Positions 7,208-15,900 of a DNA stretch of 64,000 nucleotides are shown piece after piece. The translations under genes and the position numbers were made by a program. The notes beneath the pieces were generated by a model, which was not told the DNA's origin, did not search any database, and saw nothing but the letters and a program-made list of their open reading frames with translations. Source of the stretch: Opitutia bacterium UBA7876 (GTDB taxonomy: Bacteria > Verrucomicrobiota > Verrucomicrobiia > Opitutales > Seribacteraceae); assembly GCA_002500665.1 (NCBI GenBank), contig DLRY01000023.1:5271-69270 (forward strand), read 5' to 3'. Position 1 is the first letter of the stretch, and every line of letters begins with the position of its first letter.

Positions 7208-10081
7208 TTACTGAAGGAGACTTAGAACCACGTTGTTCAAGGCATTTGCCTGCGTAACCATGGAGGCTGCGGCTTGAAGCAACACGTTCTGGCGGGCCAT
7301 CTTGGTCGATTCGTAGGCCATGTCCGTATCCATGATCCTGGAAGCTGCTGCGCCCAGGTTGATTTCATTCTCTTCCAAGATGCGCTCGGCATAGGTCAGG
7401 CGGGACATGGTTCCGCCGTTTACGGCCCGAACGTTGGCTAGGGTTTGAATGTAATCGACGAAGTCAGCCACACTGAAGTGCTGAAGGTCGTTGGCGGTAT
7501 TCAGCAAGTCCTTATTATTGTCGGCATCGGAGTCGACGTGAGGGCTTTGCTGGGCGATGGCGGGGTCCGCAGTGGACGCGTAGAAGTCGTCCATGGTCCC
7601 GTATATCCCGTCGTTGCCAGGCTGGAGGCCACCGAAGAAGGCGTCATCGGGGGAGTTGAAGATCTCGTCTCCCGGAGGGAGCGGAGCATCGGTGCGCCGA
7701 GCCATGTTGGCCGTCCTGACGCTTCCGTCGGGCAGGCGGTCCATAAACTTGAGGTCCTGGTTGGGGCGGAAGTAGATGTCCGACGGAATGTCGGGCGAGC
7801 CTCCTCCGCCAACCGTGTCGACGTACATCGGCAACTCACGAATGGCTCCAAGTCGGAGCAGGTCGGAGAATTCCGTGTACCCTTCATTTGCCGGGTCGGT
7901 GTAGAGGGCATCGTGGGAATCCAAGTGAGAAACGTAGACGTAGTTCTTTCCTTGATAGTGGATGTTGTCCCCTCGGGTGTAACTCGTGCCGATCGTCTTT
8001 CCGCCCAAGTGAGAATAATGGGTCTTGACCCACTTGGAGGAATTGCTGACGTCGGTGTAGTCGCCAGTACGGTCCACATGTGCCGTGGTGCCCTGGACGG
8101 GATCTCCGATGTTGGTGGTTCCGGCGGCGTTCCAGGACTGCCAAGGGCTGTCAACGAAGAAACCGTTGTTGGAAGCTCCGCTTGCATCGGTTGCGACGGC
8201 CGCGCTCCGGTCGGTTGCCGCTCCACCACCCGTTGCGGAAAGAAGAAGGCCCGCATCGGGATTGTTGAAGGTGCCGGTGCCGTCGACAACCTGCGTCAGG
8301 CCGGCGGTGGCGGTGACGTTTCCTCCCGTTTGGTTCTGGAAGAGAACCCCACTTACGTAAACGGTCTCATTGGCTCCAATGGTCATGCCCGACTGCCATT
8401 TTCCGTGGTGCGTGGCGCCTAACTGATAGTAGGCGGAATTCGTTCCGCGGACGACGTCGTTTGCAGAGTATGCCTTACTTGGATCATAAGACCCTCTCAT
8501 GTTCGCACCTGCGATCCTAACGCGGTCGGTCGCGGTCTTCACGGGGTCGCCGGATTCGTAGGATGAAGCATTGAAGGCAACTAGGTTGGCGGGATTCCGT
8601 GGAACCGCTCCCATGCTTAGACTGCTGTCGTTAGATGCTTCCGCGGTGTGCCAGGCGCCGTCGTAGAATACATACGAGCCCTGGTCGTAGGCACCACCGT
8701 GATAGTTGCCTTTCACGAGGTAGTTGAACTCGAGCAACCTTGGTGTAGTCGTATTGGTATTGTCCAGAACGAGATCACCTTCCTTAAAGGTAGAGAGGTT
8801 ACTCCAAAGTTGTACGCCCCAGTCTCCTGACGGTGCATAGATACTCGAGTTTACCTGAACGTAAGCAGGGTTATAGCCGTTTGCCGCTCCGGCCAAGATC
8901 TTGTCCCTAAGATCTCGCGTCGCGTCGGCAGCGGAGGCACCTTGTATGCCGTTTTGAGCCAAGCTTACCGGTTGAGGCAAATTACCGTTGGTTCGAAGGA
9001 ACTCCGTCAGAGGCTTGTCGTCGGCAGTAGCTCCATTGGAACGGTCGGACCCAACGTAGTCGAAGTATCCGTTCGGGCTAACGTGACCTCCTGCGAACAA
9101 AGACTCCAGGTCGATTCCGCGGGGAACGTCGTTCACCGCCTTTAGGGCGAAGTAGCTTCCAGGACTTGCCCAGTGTGCGTCCACCTTGACGACATCTCCC
9201 TTCAAGTAGGCAACGCGCTCACCCTTGGCATTGTACTTCAGGCTAGTATGATCGTAAATTGGCGAGAGCGGATAGGCTTCCGCGAACCCATTGCCTGCTG
9301 CGTCCGCAAGACGAATCCATTGGGAGGTCGAACCTCCGGTGTCCTCGATCTTGGTGCCGGCGCCAACGTCGGACAGGGCCATGAAGTAACCCGATTCACC
9401 ACTCGTGGGGCCGTTTTTATAAACAACTGCTCCTGAGGAGTAGGCACGGGTTGTCTTGCCAGGGTCGGCATCCTCAAGGCCGCCGTCGCGGGTGAAATCC
9501 CCGATAAGCTGGCGATATTGACCGTGGGAGCCCGTGTTCAGCAGGCTGTCGGCGCCATACCTGGACTTGAGGTTTTCAAAGAGTCCGGTGCGGGCAAGCT
9601 CGATCTTTTCACCCAAGCCGTCATCGGAAGTGATGATCTTGAGGGGGTTATTGTCGGGCTCGGACGTGGCGAACAGGGATACCCCATTGAACTTCTGGTT
9701 CTTGAGGGCATTGAGCTCTTTCTGTAGCTCGTTGAACTCGTGGTTGTAAGTCTCCCGGTCCGAAGCACTTTTGGATACGTCGTTAAAGAAGGTCTTGAGT
9801 TCAGCCATGCGGTCGAGGATCTCTCCCGCTACTTTCAGCACGCCGTCTTGCATCTGCAGGAACGAAACTCCGTTCTGCGTGTTTAAGCGAGAGGCCGCTG
9901 CGCGTTTTAGGCTGCTTTGCAACTTCATGCCTACAGCCAGTCCGCCCGCGTCGTCGCTGGGCGATACTATGCGTTTACCACTTGATAAACGCTGCAAACT
10001 CTTCGTTAGAAGATTGTTTGAACGTTTCATGCTCAGCGCCGAATAGGACGCTGCCATGTTCGAATTAATCGTTATACTCAC
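7208..10081 (-). CDS. fliC: giant flagellin C with sugar-binding-like repeats (957 aa)
   Basis: Canonical flagellin ends enclose a very large central part. Residues 1-150 carry QRLSSGKRIVSPSDDAGG and QKFNGVSLFATS; the last 80 residues carry LGAAASRIMDTDMAYEST and end LSLLQ. Between them about 700 residues replace the usual D2/D3, with repeats of the form Y-x-x-G-D/A-x-V ... G-x-x-Y ... W, for example AYSSGAVVYKNG (near 205), AYLKGDVVKVD (near 290), AYSANDVVRGTNSAYYQ (near 535) and SYTRGDNIHYQGKNYVYVS (near 695), several closed by W(I/V) about 20 residues later. These resemble CBM5/12 and phage tail-fibre sugar-binding modules. The start is GTG, with AAGGAGG 7 nt upstream and a GGA-loop hairpin. 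It probably forms part of the filament with a large exposed surface; whether it is a minor or major subunit is unknown. Confidence 0.93.
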   Translation of the reverse strand: MSITINSNMAASYSALSMKRSNNLLTKSLQRLSSGKRIVSPSDDAGGLAVGMKLQSSLKRAAASRLNTQNGVSFLQMQDGVLKVAGEILDRMAELKTFFNDVSKSASDRETYNHEFNELQKELNALKNQKFNGVSLFATSEPDNNPLKIITSDDGLGEKIELARTGLFENLKSRYGADSLLNTGSHGQYRQLIGDFTRDGGLEDADPGKTTRAYSSGAVVYKNGPTSGESGYFMALSDVGAGTKIEDTGGSTSQWIRLADAAGNGFAEAYPLSPIYDHTSLKYNAKGERVAYLKGDVVKVDAHWASPGSYFALKAVNDVPRGIDLESLFAGGHVSPNGYFDYVGSDRSNGATADDKPLTEFLRTNGNLPQPVSLAQNGIQGASAADATRDLRDKILAGAANGYNPAYVQVNSSIYAPSGDWGVQLWSNLSTFKEGDLVLDNTNTTTPRLLEFNYLVKGNYHGGAYDQGSYVFYDGAWHTAEASNDSSLSMGAVPRNPANLVAFNASSYESGDPVKTATDRVRIAGANMRGSYDPSKAYSANDVVRGTNSAYYQLGATHHGKWQSGMTIGANETVYVSGVLFQNQTGGNVTATAGLTQVVDGTGTFNNPDAGLLLSATGGGAATDRSAAVATDASGASNNGFFVDSPWQSWNAAGTTNIGDPVQGTTAHVDRTGDYTDVSNSSKWVKTHYSHLGGKTIGTSYTRGDNIHYQGKNYVYVSHLDSHDALYTDPANEGYTEFSDLLRLGAIRELPMYVDTVGGGGSPDIPSDIYFRPNQDLKFMDRLPDGSVRTANMARRTDAPLPPGDEIFNSPDDAFFGGLQPGNDGIYGTMDDFYASTADPAIAQQSPHVDSDADNNKDLLNTANDLQHFSVADFVDYIQTLANVRAVNGGTMSRLTYAERILEENEINLGAAASRIMDTDMAYESTKMARQNVLLQAAASMVTQANALNNVVLSLLQ

Positions 10082-10154
10082 TATATGTCCTCCTTGACTT
10101 TGTGTAGGCGTCTTCCGTGACGCCCGTCTTTATCTTTTCGAAGGGTTTTGACAC
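10065..10154 (-). other. 29-codon overlapping leader frame before flagellin C
   Basis: A GTG at 10154 with AAGGAGG 12 nt upstream opens a 29-codon frame that runs through the GGA-loop hairpin and the flagellin SD and stops (TAA at 10067-10065) inside the first codons of flagellin C. It could be a leader peptide whose translation opens the hairpin, or chance. Spacing from SD to GTG is longer than ideal. Confidence 0.2.
10107..10124 (-). promoter_or_regulatory. GGA-loop hairpin in giant flagellin 5' UTR (candidate CsrA site)
   Basis: mRNA sense GGCGTC-ACGGAA-GACGCC: a perfect 6-bp stem with the same ACGGAA loop as flagellin B and a different stem. The SD AAGGAGG starts 11 nt downstream. Another AAGGAGG lies upstream at 10167-10173. 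Three spaced GGA elements are what dimeric CsrA needs to bridge. Confidence 0.65.
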
Positions 10155-10297
10155 CCTTGTCGTCGACCTCCTTGTCTTCGACGCTTTGGATAATCGACTC
10201 AACGGGTTCTTACTTTAGGAAAAATTTAAGACTGCCGGGCGATCGAGCGGCTTTATGAAATCCTATCATACTGAAATTCAGTTATTTACTATCTCAT

Positions 10298-10316
10298 AAA
10301 AGCGGTGCTTTTTTTT
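10298..10316 (+). terminator. small hairpin with U-tract in divergent intergenic region
   Basis: AAAAGC-GGT-GCTTTT followed by four more T on the plus strand. The 6-bp stem is weak. It lies in the 308-bp region between the leftward giant flagellin and the rightward gene at 10390, so it could limit rightward read-through. The remainder of that region holds the flagellin C leader and presumably both promoters; I could not recognise a sigma-28 or sigma-54 site. Confidence 0.3.
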
Positions 10317-10389
10317 AGGACCTCCATCGAATGATATTTTGTTTTTTGCTGTTCATGGACTGCCCGAGACGTTGTAATGGAACTTTGGA

Positions 10390-10998
10390 ATGAGCCGAGT
10401 TTCAGTAGATGGAGAAGAAGTAACCTTCGAAGGGGAAGTTCCCGACGATCCTTCGAGAATCTATGAATTGCTCATGGGGGCCCTGAGCGAGCAGTCCAGG
10501 GTAGTGGTGAAGTTTTTCGTGGATGGTAAGGACACTCTTCTGGATGACGGTTTCCCCTCCCGCTACGAGAAGATTGAGGCCGAGAGCGTAACCCACGACT
10601 CACTGACCCTTCGGGTTGTCATCGACTCCATGAACAAAGTTAGCGAAACCGAAAGCCAATTCGATGCTTACGTAGCTAATATTCTCTCGGTTTCTTGGTC
10701 TGAAGTCTTTAAGCGAATGGATGAGTTGATCTCAAAAATCCAACCCTTCGCAGAACTTATCGATAGCCTAGCCCCCTATGTGGACGCCTACCATCCGCCT
10801 TGGGGCGAAAAACTCAAGGAAGTTTCCGAGAAGCAGAACGAATCGCTCGGTCACATTTTGAACGCTTTTGAGCAAGGAAACCCGGCCAAGCTATCGGACG
10901 AGCTCTCCGTTTGCTTCCTTCCCGTCTTCAAGAGAGCTAGAAAACTCTTCTCCGATGATATAATTCCCTATCTCAAGAAAAAGGTGGACGCAGAATGA
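10390..10998 (+). CDS. conserved-looking protein of unknown function upstream of Maf (202 aa)
   Basis: No family recognised. Residues 1-80 look like an alpha/beta domain (strand-rich start VSVDGEEVTFEGEV, then a helix YELLMGALS, then strands RVVVKFFVDG and LTLRVVIDS). Residues 85-200 are helical with conserved-looking aromatic residues (YVDAYHPPWGEKL). No signal peptide or membrane segment, so it is cytoplasmic. Its stop overlaps the start of the MptE-like gene by 4 bp (ATGA), indicating coupled expression and probably a joint role in flagellin modification or export. It is transcribed divergently from the giant flagellin. Confidence 0.8.
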   Translation: MSRVSVDGEEVTFEGEVPDDPSRIYELLMGALSEQSRVVVKFFVDGKDTLLDDGFPSRYEKIEAESVTHDSLTLRVVIDSMNKVSETESQFDAYVANILSVSWSEVFKRMDELISKIQPFAELIDSLAPYVDAYHPPWGEKLKEVSEKQNESLGHILNAFEQGNPAKLSDELSVCFLPVFKRARKLFSDDIIPYLKKKVDAE

Positions 10999-12860
10999 AA
11001 CCCAGGCAAATGCTCCCCGTCAACGAAGTCCTGCTAAAAGCACGCTTCCCGTCGGTATATAAGAAGATCCTCCAGGTCGGCGACCGAATGCCGGATTCCT
11101 TTTACTTCGAAGGCAGTGGAGGGAAAGAGCGGTTGATGATCCAGCGTGGCGAGCATTCCTTTTGTCCCTACGGCGACAAGAACCCCTCGAATTTGATCAA
11201 AAGATGGTACAAGGCACTAAACATGGTCGGGGAGTCACTTTATGCCATCACAGGATTTGGTGACGGATCACACCTGCTTCATTTTCTTCGTGAATCCGGA
11301 ACGGGAATCAATTTTCTCGTGGCGGAGAAGGACCCGGCTTTACTGAGGGAAGTGCTTGCCAGGAAGGACTTTACGGAGCTCCTTGGCCACCAGCGTTTCA
11401 TTTTGGGGACCGGTGAACCTGATGATGACTTCTTTGCGCCTATCCAAGGCGCTGCCCTAACCGGGGTAAATGACATCAATAGCGTAGTTTTCTCCCCCTT
11501 GCACTCGGTCGACGAGATCTACTACGACAAAGTCCGTAATGAGCTGGTTCGACAATACCTAGTCATCCGCCCGCTAATGGAAGTCAACGTGAGGACTGCT
11601 ACCAACCTGCAGGAAAATACCTTCCGTAATCTGCCTCATATGGCTCAGGCCCCCGACGTTGGAGAATTGAAAGGTGAGTTTCCTGAGATTCCTTTTGTCT
11701 TAGTTGGAGCAGGGCCCTCGCTGGACGAATCGATCGAATTCCTAAGGAAGGTCGAGGAAAAGGCTATTATTATTGCCAGCAACAGTTCCTACAGGAAGTT
11801 GATTAATAGCGATATAAAGCCGCATATGGTGGTAACAGCAGACCCTATGTCTCCGACCTTGGCAGGGTTTCAGAACATTAGCTTGGAAGGCGTTCCGCTT
11901 GCCTGTCCATTCAGTGCTTATCCTGAAATCGTAAGTCGTTTCTCGGGAAGGATTTTCTCATGGTGCACCTTTAATCCAATCGTTGATATTGTGAAGGCAT
12001 ACATGGGCCAAAAACCGGGAACGGTGATTATGGAGCAGGGTACAGTTTCCGGTTGTGTGCTTGATCTTTCGAGACTTTTCGGATGCAAAAAGGTAATGTT
12101 CGTGGGTCAGGACATGGCCGTTCGTGAAGACGGCCGTTATTACACCGACGACTCGTCCTATGCCGATCACGGTCGTCATTATGCCGTTTCCGCCAAAGGG
12201 CAACGCCTCCCAGGCAATACCCAGGAAAAAGTACTCGTTGAGCAAAGACTCTTCGTGTACCTAAAGACCTTTGAGCAATTTATTGCCAAAAAGTCCTTGG
12301 AGTGCGAATATAGGAACCTGGCGAGAACGGGAGTCAAGATCGAAGGCGCCCCCTATTGTGACTATGATGATGCCCTTGAGTGGATTGGAGACTCATCGAA
12401 CAAGGCGTTCAAGGAAAGAATTTCAGAACTCCTTAACCGACAAGGAGATTGCCCTGATCTCAGCAAAGTATTTGAAGGTGCAAAGATTTACGTAGAGGAA
12501 GTCTATGAAAAAGCACTTGCCGGTGCCATTAAGAGCGAACTATTGCCGGAAAAGTACGCTGGCACGAACTACTCAGGTCACAAAAGTATTAAAGAGTTGC
12601 TCAAAGATGGTGGAGAATTGAATAAATTAGTGGACTCCAACAATATTTTCTGGAACTTCTTGCTTGAGGGAAAGACCAAGGGAGAACTAGTTACTTATCA
12701 GCGGGCATTGCGGGATATTGACTTTCCAAGTAAGAACTGGACTGCTGTGCAGGGAAACAGGGAATACTTTTGGGCTTTGAGCGAAGGTTGCCATTGGCTT
12801 CTTGAAACATTGGACAAAAACATCGAGTCAAGAACCTGGTCGCAAACGGCCATATCATAA
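10995..12860 (+). CDS. MptE-like (DUF115/Maf) flagellin glycosylation protein (621 aa)
   Basis: Motility accessory factor family: cytoplasmic glycosyltransferase-like enzymes that attach nonulosonic acids to Ser/Thr of flagellin. The DUF115 core spans about residues 225-420, with VLVGAGPSLDESIEFL near 236, the strand IIIASNSSYRKL and VVTADP-type motif, and VMFVGQDMAV-DGRYYTDDSSYAD near 370, which match the nucleotide-sugar-binding features of the family. N- and C-terminal flanking domains are helical. It is coupled by ATGA to the upstream gene and followed by fliD. No sialic, pseudaminic or legionaminic acid biosynthesis genes lie in the window, so the donor sugar must be made elsewhere. Family assignment is firm; substrate is unknown. 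Confidence 0.88.
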   Translation: MKPRQMLPVNEVLLKARFPSVYKKILQVGDRMPDSFYFEGSGGKERLMIQRGEHSFCPYGDKNPSNLIKRWYKALNMVGESLYAITGFGDGSHLLHFLRESGTGINFLVAEKDPALLREVLARKDFTELLGHQRFILGTGEPDDDFFAPIQGAALTGVNDINSVVFSPLHSVDEIYYDKVRNELVRQYLVIRPLMEVNVRTATNLQENTFRNLPHMAQAPDVGELKGEFPEIPFVLVGAGPSLDESIEFLRKVEEKAIIIASNSSYRKLINSDIKPHMVVTADPMSPTLAGFQNISLEGVPLACPFSAYPEIVSRFSGRIFSWCTFNPIVDIVKAYMGQKPGTVIMEQGTVSGCVLDLSRLFGCKKVMFVGQDMAVREDGRYYTDDSSYADHGRHYAVSAKGQRLPGNTQEKVLVEQRLFVYLKTFEQFIAKKSLECEYRNLARTGVKIEGAPYCDYDDALEWIGDSSNKAFKERISELLNRQGDCPDLSKVFEGAKIYVEEVYEKALAGAIKSELLPEKYAGTNYSGHKSIKELLKDGGELNKLVDSNNIFWNFLLEGKTKGELVTYQRALRDIDFPSKNWTAVQGNREYFWALSEGCHWLLETLDKNIESRTWSQTAIS

Positions 12861-12979
12861 GAAGTCGATCCTTCGGTTTTTGATGGCATAATATATGCTA
12901 CGCGTACTGCGTGATCATACATAGTCGACAATTTCCCTTTCGGGAATATGGGTTCTACCGCAGGATAATCAACTAGCGT

Positions 12980-15900
12980 ATGGGATCCGACATGAAGCTA
13001 ACGGGCTTGGCGTCAGGCTTTGACTGGCAGCCGCTCGTCGACAAACTGATTGAGCTCGAATCCGTACCCAAGCAAAGGCTTGAGGCGGAAAAAGTACGAA
13101 ATAATGAGAAGATTTCCGAACTGGGAATTCTCAAGAGCCAACTTGATACTCTCAATAACTCGGCCAGTGCCTTGCAGAACGAAGATTTGTTTAACGCAAG
13201 GAAAGTCGGCATATCATCTTCCTCTGCCGGCTTTTCCGCGACTGCCAAAGCCGGTGCCCTTACCGGGGACTTTGAAATCTTGGTGGAATCCCTTGCCAGC
13301 AAGACTGAGATGTCCTCCAGAAACCGCAAGACAGGGGGGTTGGCAGGAAAGCTTAACCTAAGCACCGCTCTCGAGGACCTCCCCATATTCTCCACAATAA
13401 CCAAAGGGACCTTTTCGATTGCCGGCAAAACCTTCTCCATCGACAACCTTAGCATGACCCTTCAGGAGGTCATGGATAAGATCAATGCAACTTTTGCGGG
13501 AGTCACCGGCGTAAACCCTGAGTCCGATTCTTCAGGCATTACCTTGGAGTACGACTCATCATCCGACAGGATGTACATAGACACAAACGAGCACTCTCCC
13601 GGCGCCAGTTCCAGGCTTCCGGTGTTGGGTTCCCCTACGGACACATCCAACTTCCTTCATTCCATGCGGTTACTGGATCGCTCCGTTGCCCAGAGGAATG
13701 CTGACTTTGAGGCAGGTAGTTCGATTTCCATCTTCAATGCCGGGGATGGGGCCAAAGCTTGGCTTCATTCGTCGGATTCTTCCGTTAGCCTTAGTGCATT
13801 CGATGACCGGACTTTCGCATCTTTCAACGGCATTCTCTATGAGCGAACAAAGGTCGAAACCGATTACGATTCCTCCAATGCCTACAAGGCGGGGGACCGG
13901 GTATACCGCCAAGGATTCGTCTATCAGTCCACAACGGACCTGCCTTCAGCGAGTTGGAATGGTACCGAGAAGGCTGTGGGGGAAACGGTTGCCCATAACG
14001 GAGCCTATTACCAGCTTCTGCTCGATCTGGACTCCATCTCGGTTGATTCCTTTGCTTCGGTAGACGCGGGCGACCACTCGGTCCATCAGGCTACCAATCC
14101 CGGAACTACCACCAGTGGCGATGCCTATAAGGCCGGTGACGTCGTCAAGGCCTCTGACAATACGTTCTTCAGGGCAATCAAGGACAGAACCCATCCGTCT
14201 GCTGTTGATTGGAGCGGCTACTCCGCTGGAGTAGGCTACCCGGCACCCCTTGCATCCCAAGGCTGGACGGGAAACGTTCCCCCTGCCATCTACAACTTGG
14301 GCCGCATGTACGAGTTATCGCCCTTGGTCACTGCCTCAGAGCACGCTGGCTCGACGGACGTCAGCATCTATAGTTCAGCCAATGGCTGGGGTGATCCGAA
14401 TTCCCTCGTCGCCGGCAATTCAGGCACAACTGGTGCGGAAAACCATTACTTCCTCCCTCAGGCTGCAACCTGGGATAATGTGAACGCTCATTCCGTCGCA
14501 ACCTCTTATTCAAGCGGAGACATCGTACTCCAGGGCGGAAAATTCTGGCAGGCCAACGGGAACCTCAGTGCTTCCGCCTTCAATTCCGCCAACTGGACGG
14601 ACGTCACTTCCTCCATCAACGACTTGGCCAATGCAGGTAACGGAGGACTCGTCGACACTTTCTGGGTAAAGGTCGATTTCTCAGTTGGCAATCAGACCTA
14701 CTGGAACGAAATTGGCCATGCTGATGGCGCTACGAACTTTGACTCCAGCTATTGGCAGGAAATAAAGCCTGAGATGAAACGCTTCGACGAATCAGGAACT
14801 GGAGCGCAGCTTAACTCAATCGATTACTCCATCTGGGCTCAAGTGGGGTCCGTAGGGGGCGATATTGGTGACGGAGTCTGGGGTAATCGAGATCTAGGGG
14901 AAATCGCCGTCCCTAACGACGGCAACTTTATCTACGACAGCTGGACGGGCTCAGCGAGCCAAGGGGAATACGTTCATCACAACGGAAACGTATACCAGGC
15001 AAGAATATCGACTACCAGTGAACCTGGGGCTTCAGGGAGCGAGGATAATTGGCATCTCGTTGCGGATGCCGCCACCATCGCAGCCGGGACCGTGACCGAG
15101 CAGGCAAACAAGAGGCGCTTTACCGACACCGCCTTTTGGTCCCAATATAGCGTTCCCGACCCGGATCAGAACTCCGGGCATTGGAAAGTTGCTCAGGAGA
15201 TGGTTATTACGAGCAGTCAGCCCTTGGGCACGGTCGACATGAGGGTATCCCTTGCCAACGCGAACTTCGCATCCGCTTTTACCGGACTTTCCTCTGGTTT
15301 GGGAAATTTCTTCATTGGTGAAGGAGAGGGTGCCGTCAGGATCGATTACGACGTAAACAAAGACACCCTCGCAGGATTGATCGACCGCATAAATTCATCG
15401 GAAGCAAACATCAACCTATTCTACGACCCGATAGGCAACCGTTTCGTGGCCCGTAACAAGGAGACGGGGTCCATTGGCATCACTTTGCACGAGTCGCCTA
15501 CTTGGGATACTCTTGCGGCTGCCAGCGTTAACGTGGGGGCTGGAAACATCCTCCAACTCATGGGTTTGGCTGACCCCATGTCCATCTCCACCTCTTTTTC
15601 TTCATCAAACTTGTCTTCCTACTCCAAAGGCACCTTCGTTTCGCTTAGCTCAGGATCCATAACAACCTACTGGCAAGCTCTTCAGGATGCTCCGACGGAA
15701 GGCCCATCGCCGGTTAGCACGCAGTGGCGGCAAGTCATCGAAGGGGTAGGGCGGACGATGGAAAGCGAATTGGGTCGAAATTCATCCGTCCGCATCAATG
15801 GCGGCGATCTTGTCTACAGCACGGATTCCGATTTTGACGGAAACAATCATGGCTATGAAGGAATCAGCTTCGATATTGCCAAAGTTTCAATCGGGGCAAC

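Noticed and set aside
7445..8422. 325-codon plus-strand open frame inside the giant flagellin
   Set aside because: Antisense shadow created by the codon pattern of the flagellin; no domain, and the minus-strand gene is certain.
10082..10389. Sigma-28 promoter (TAAA N15 GCCGATAA) upstream of flagellin C
   Set aside because: Read on both strands; the closest match deviates in most positions, so none is annotated. The same holds for flagellins A and B.
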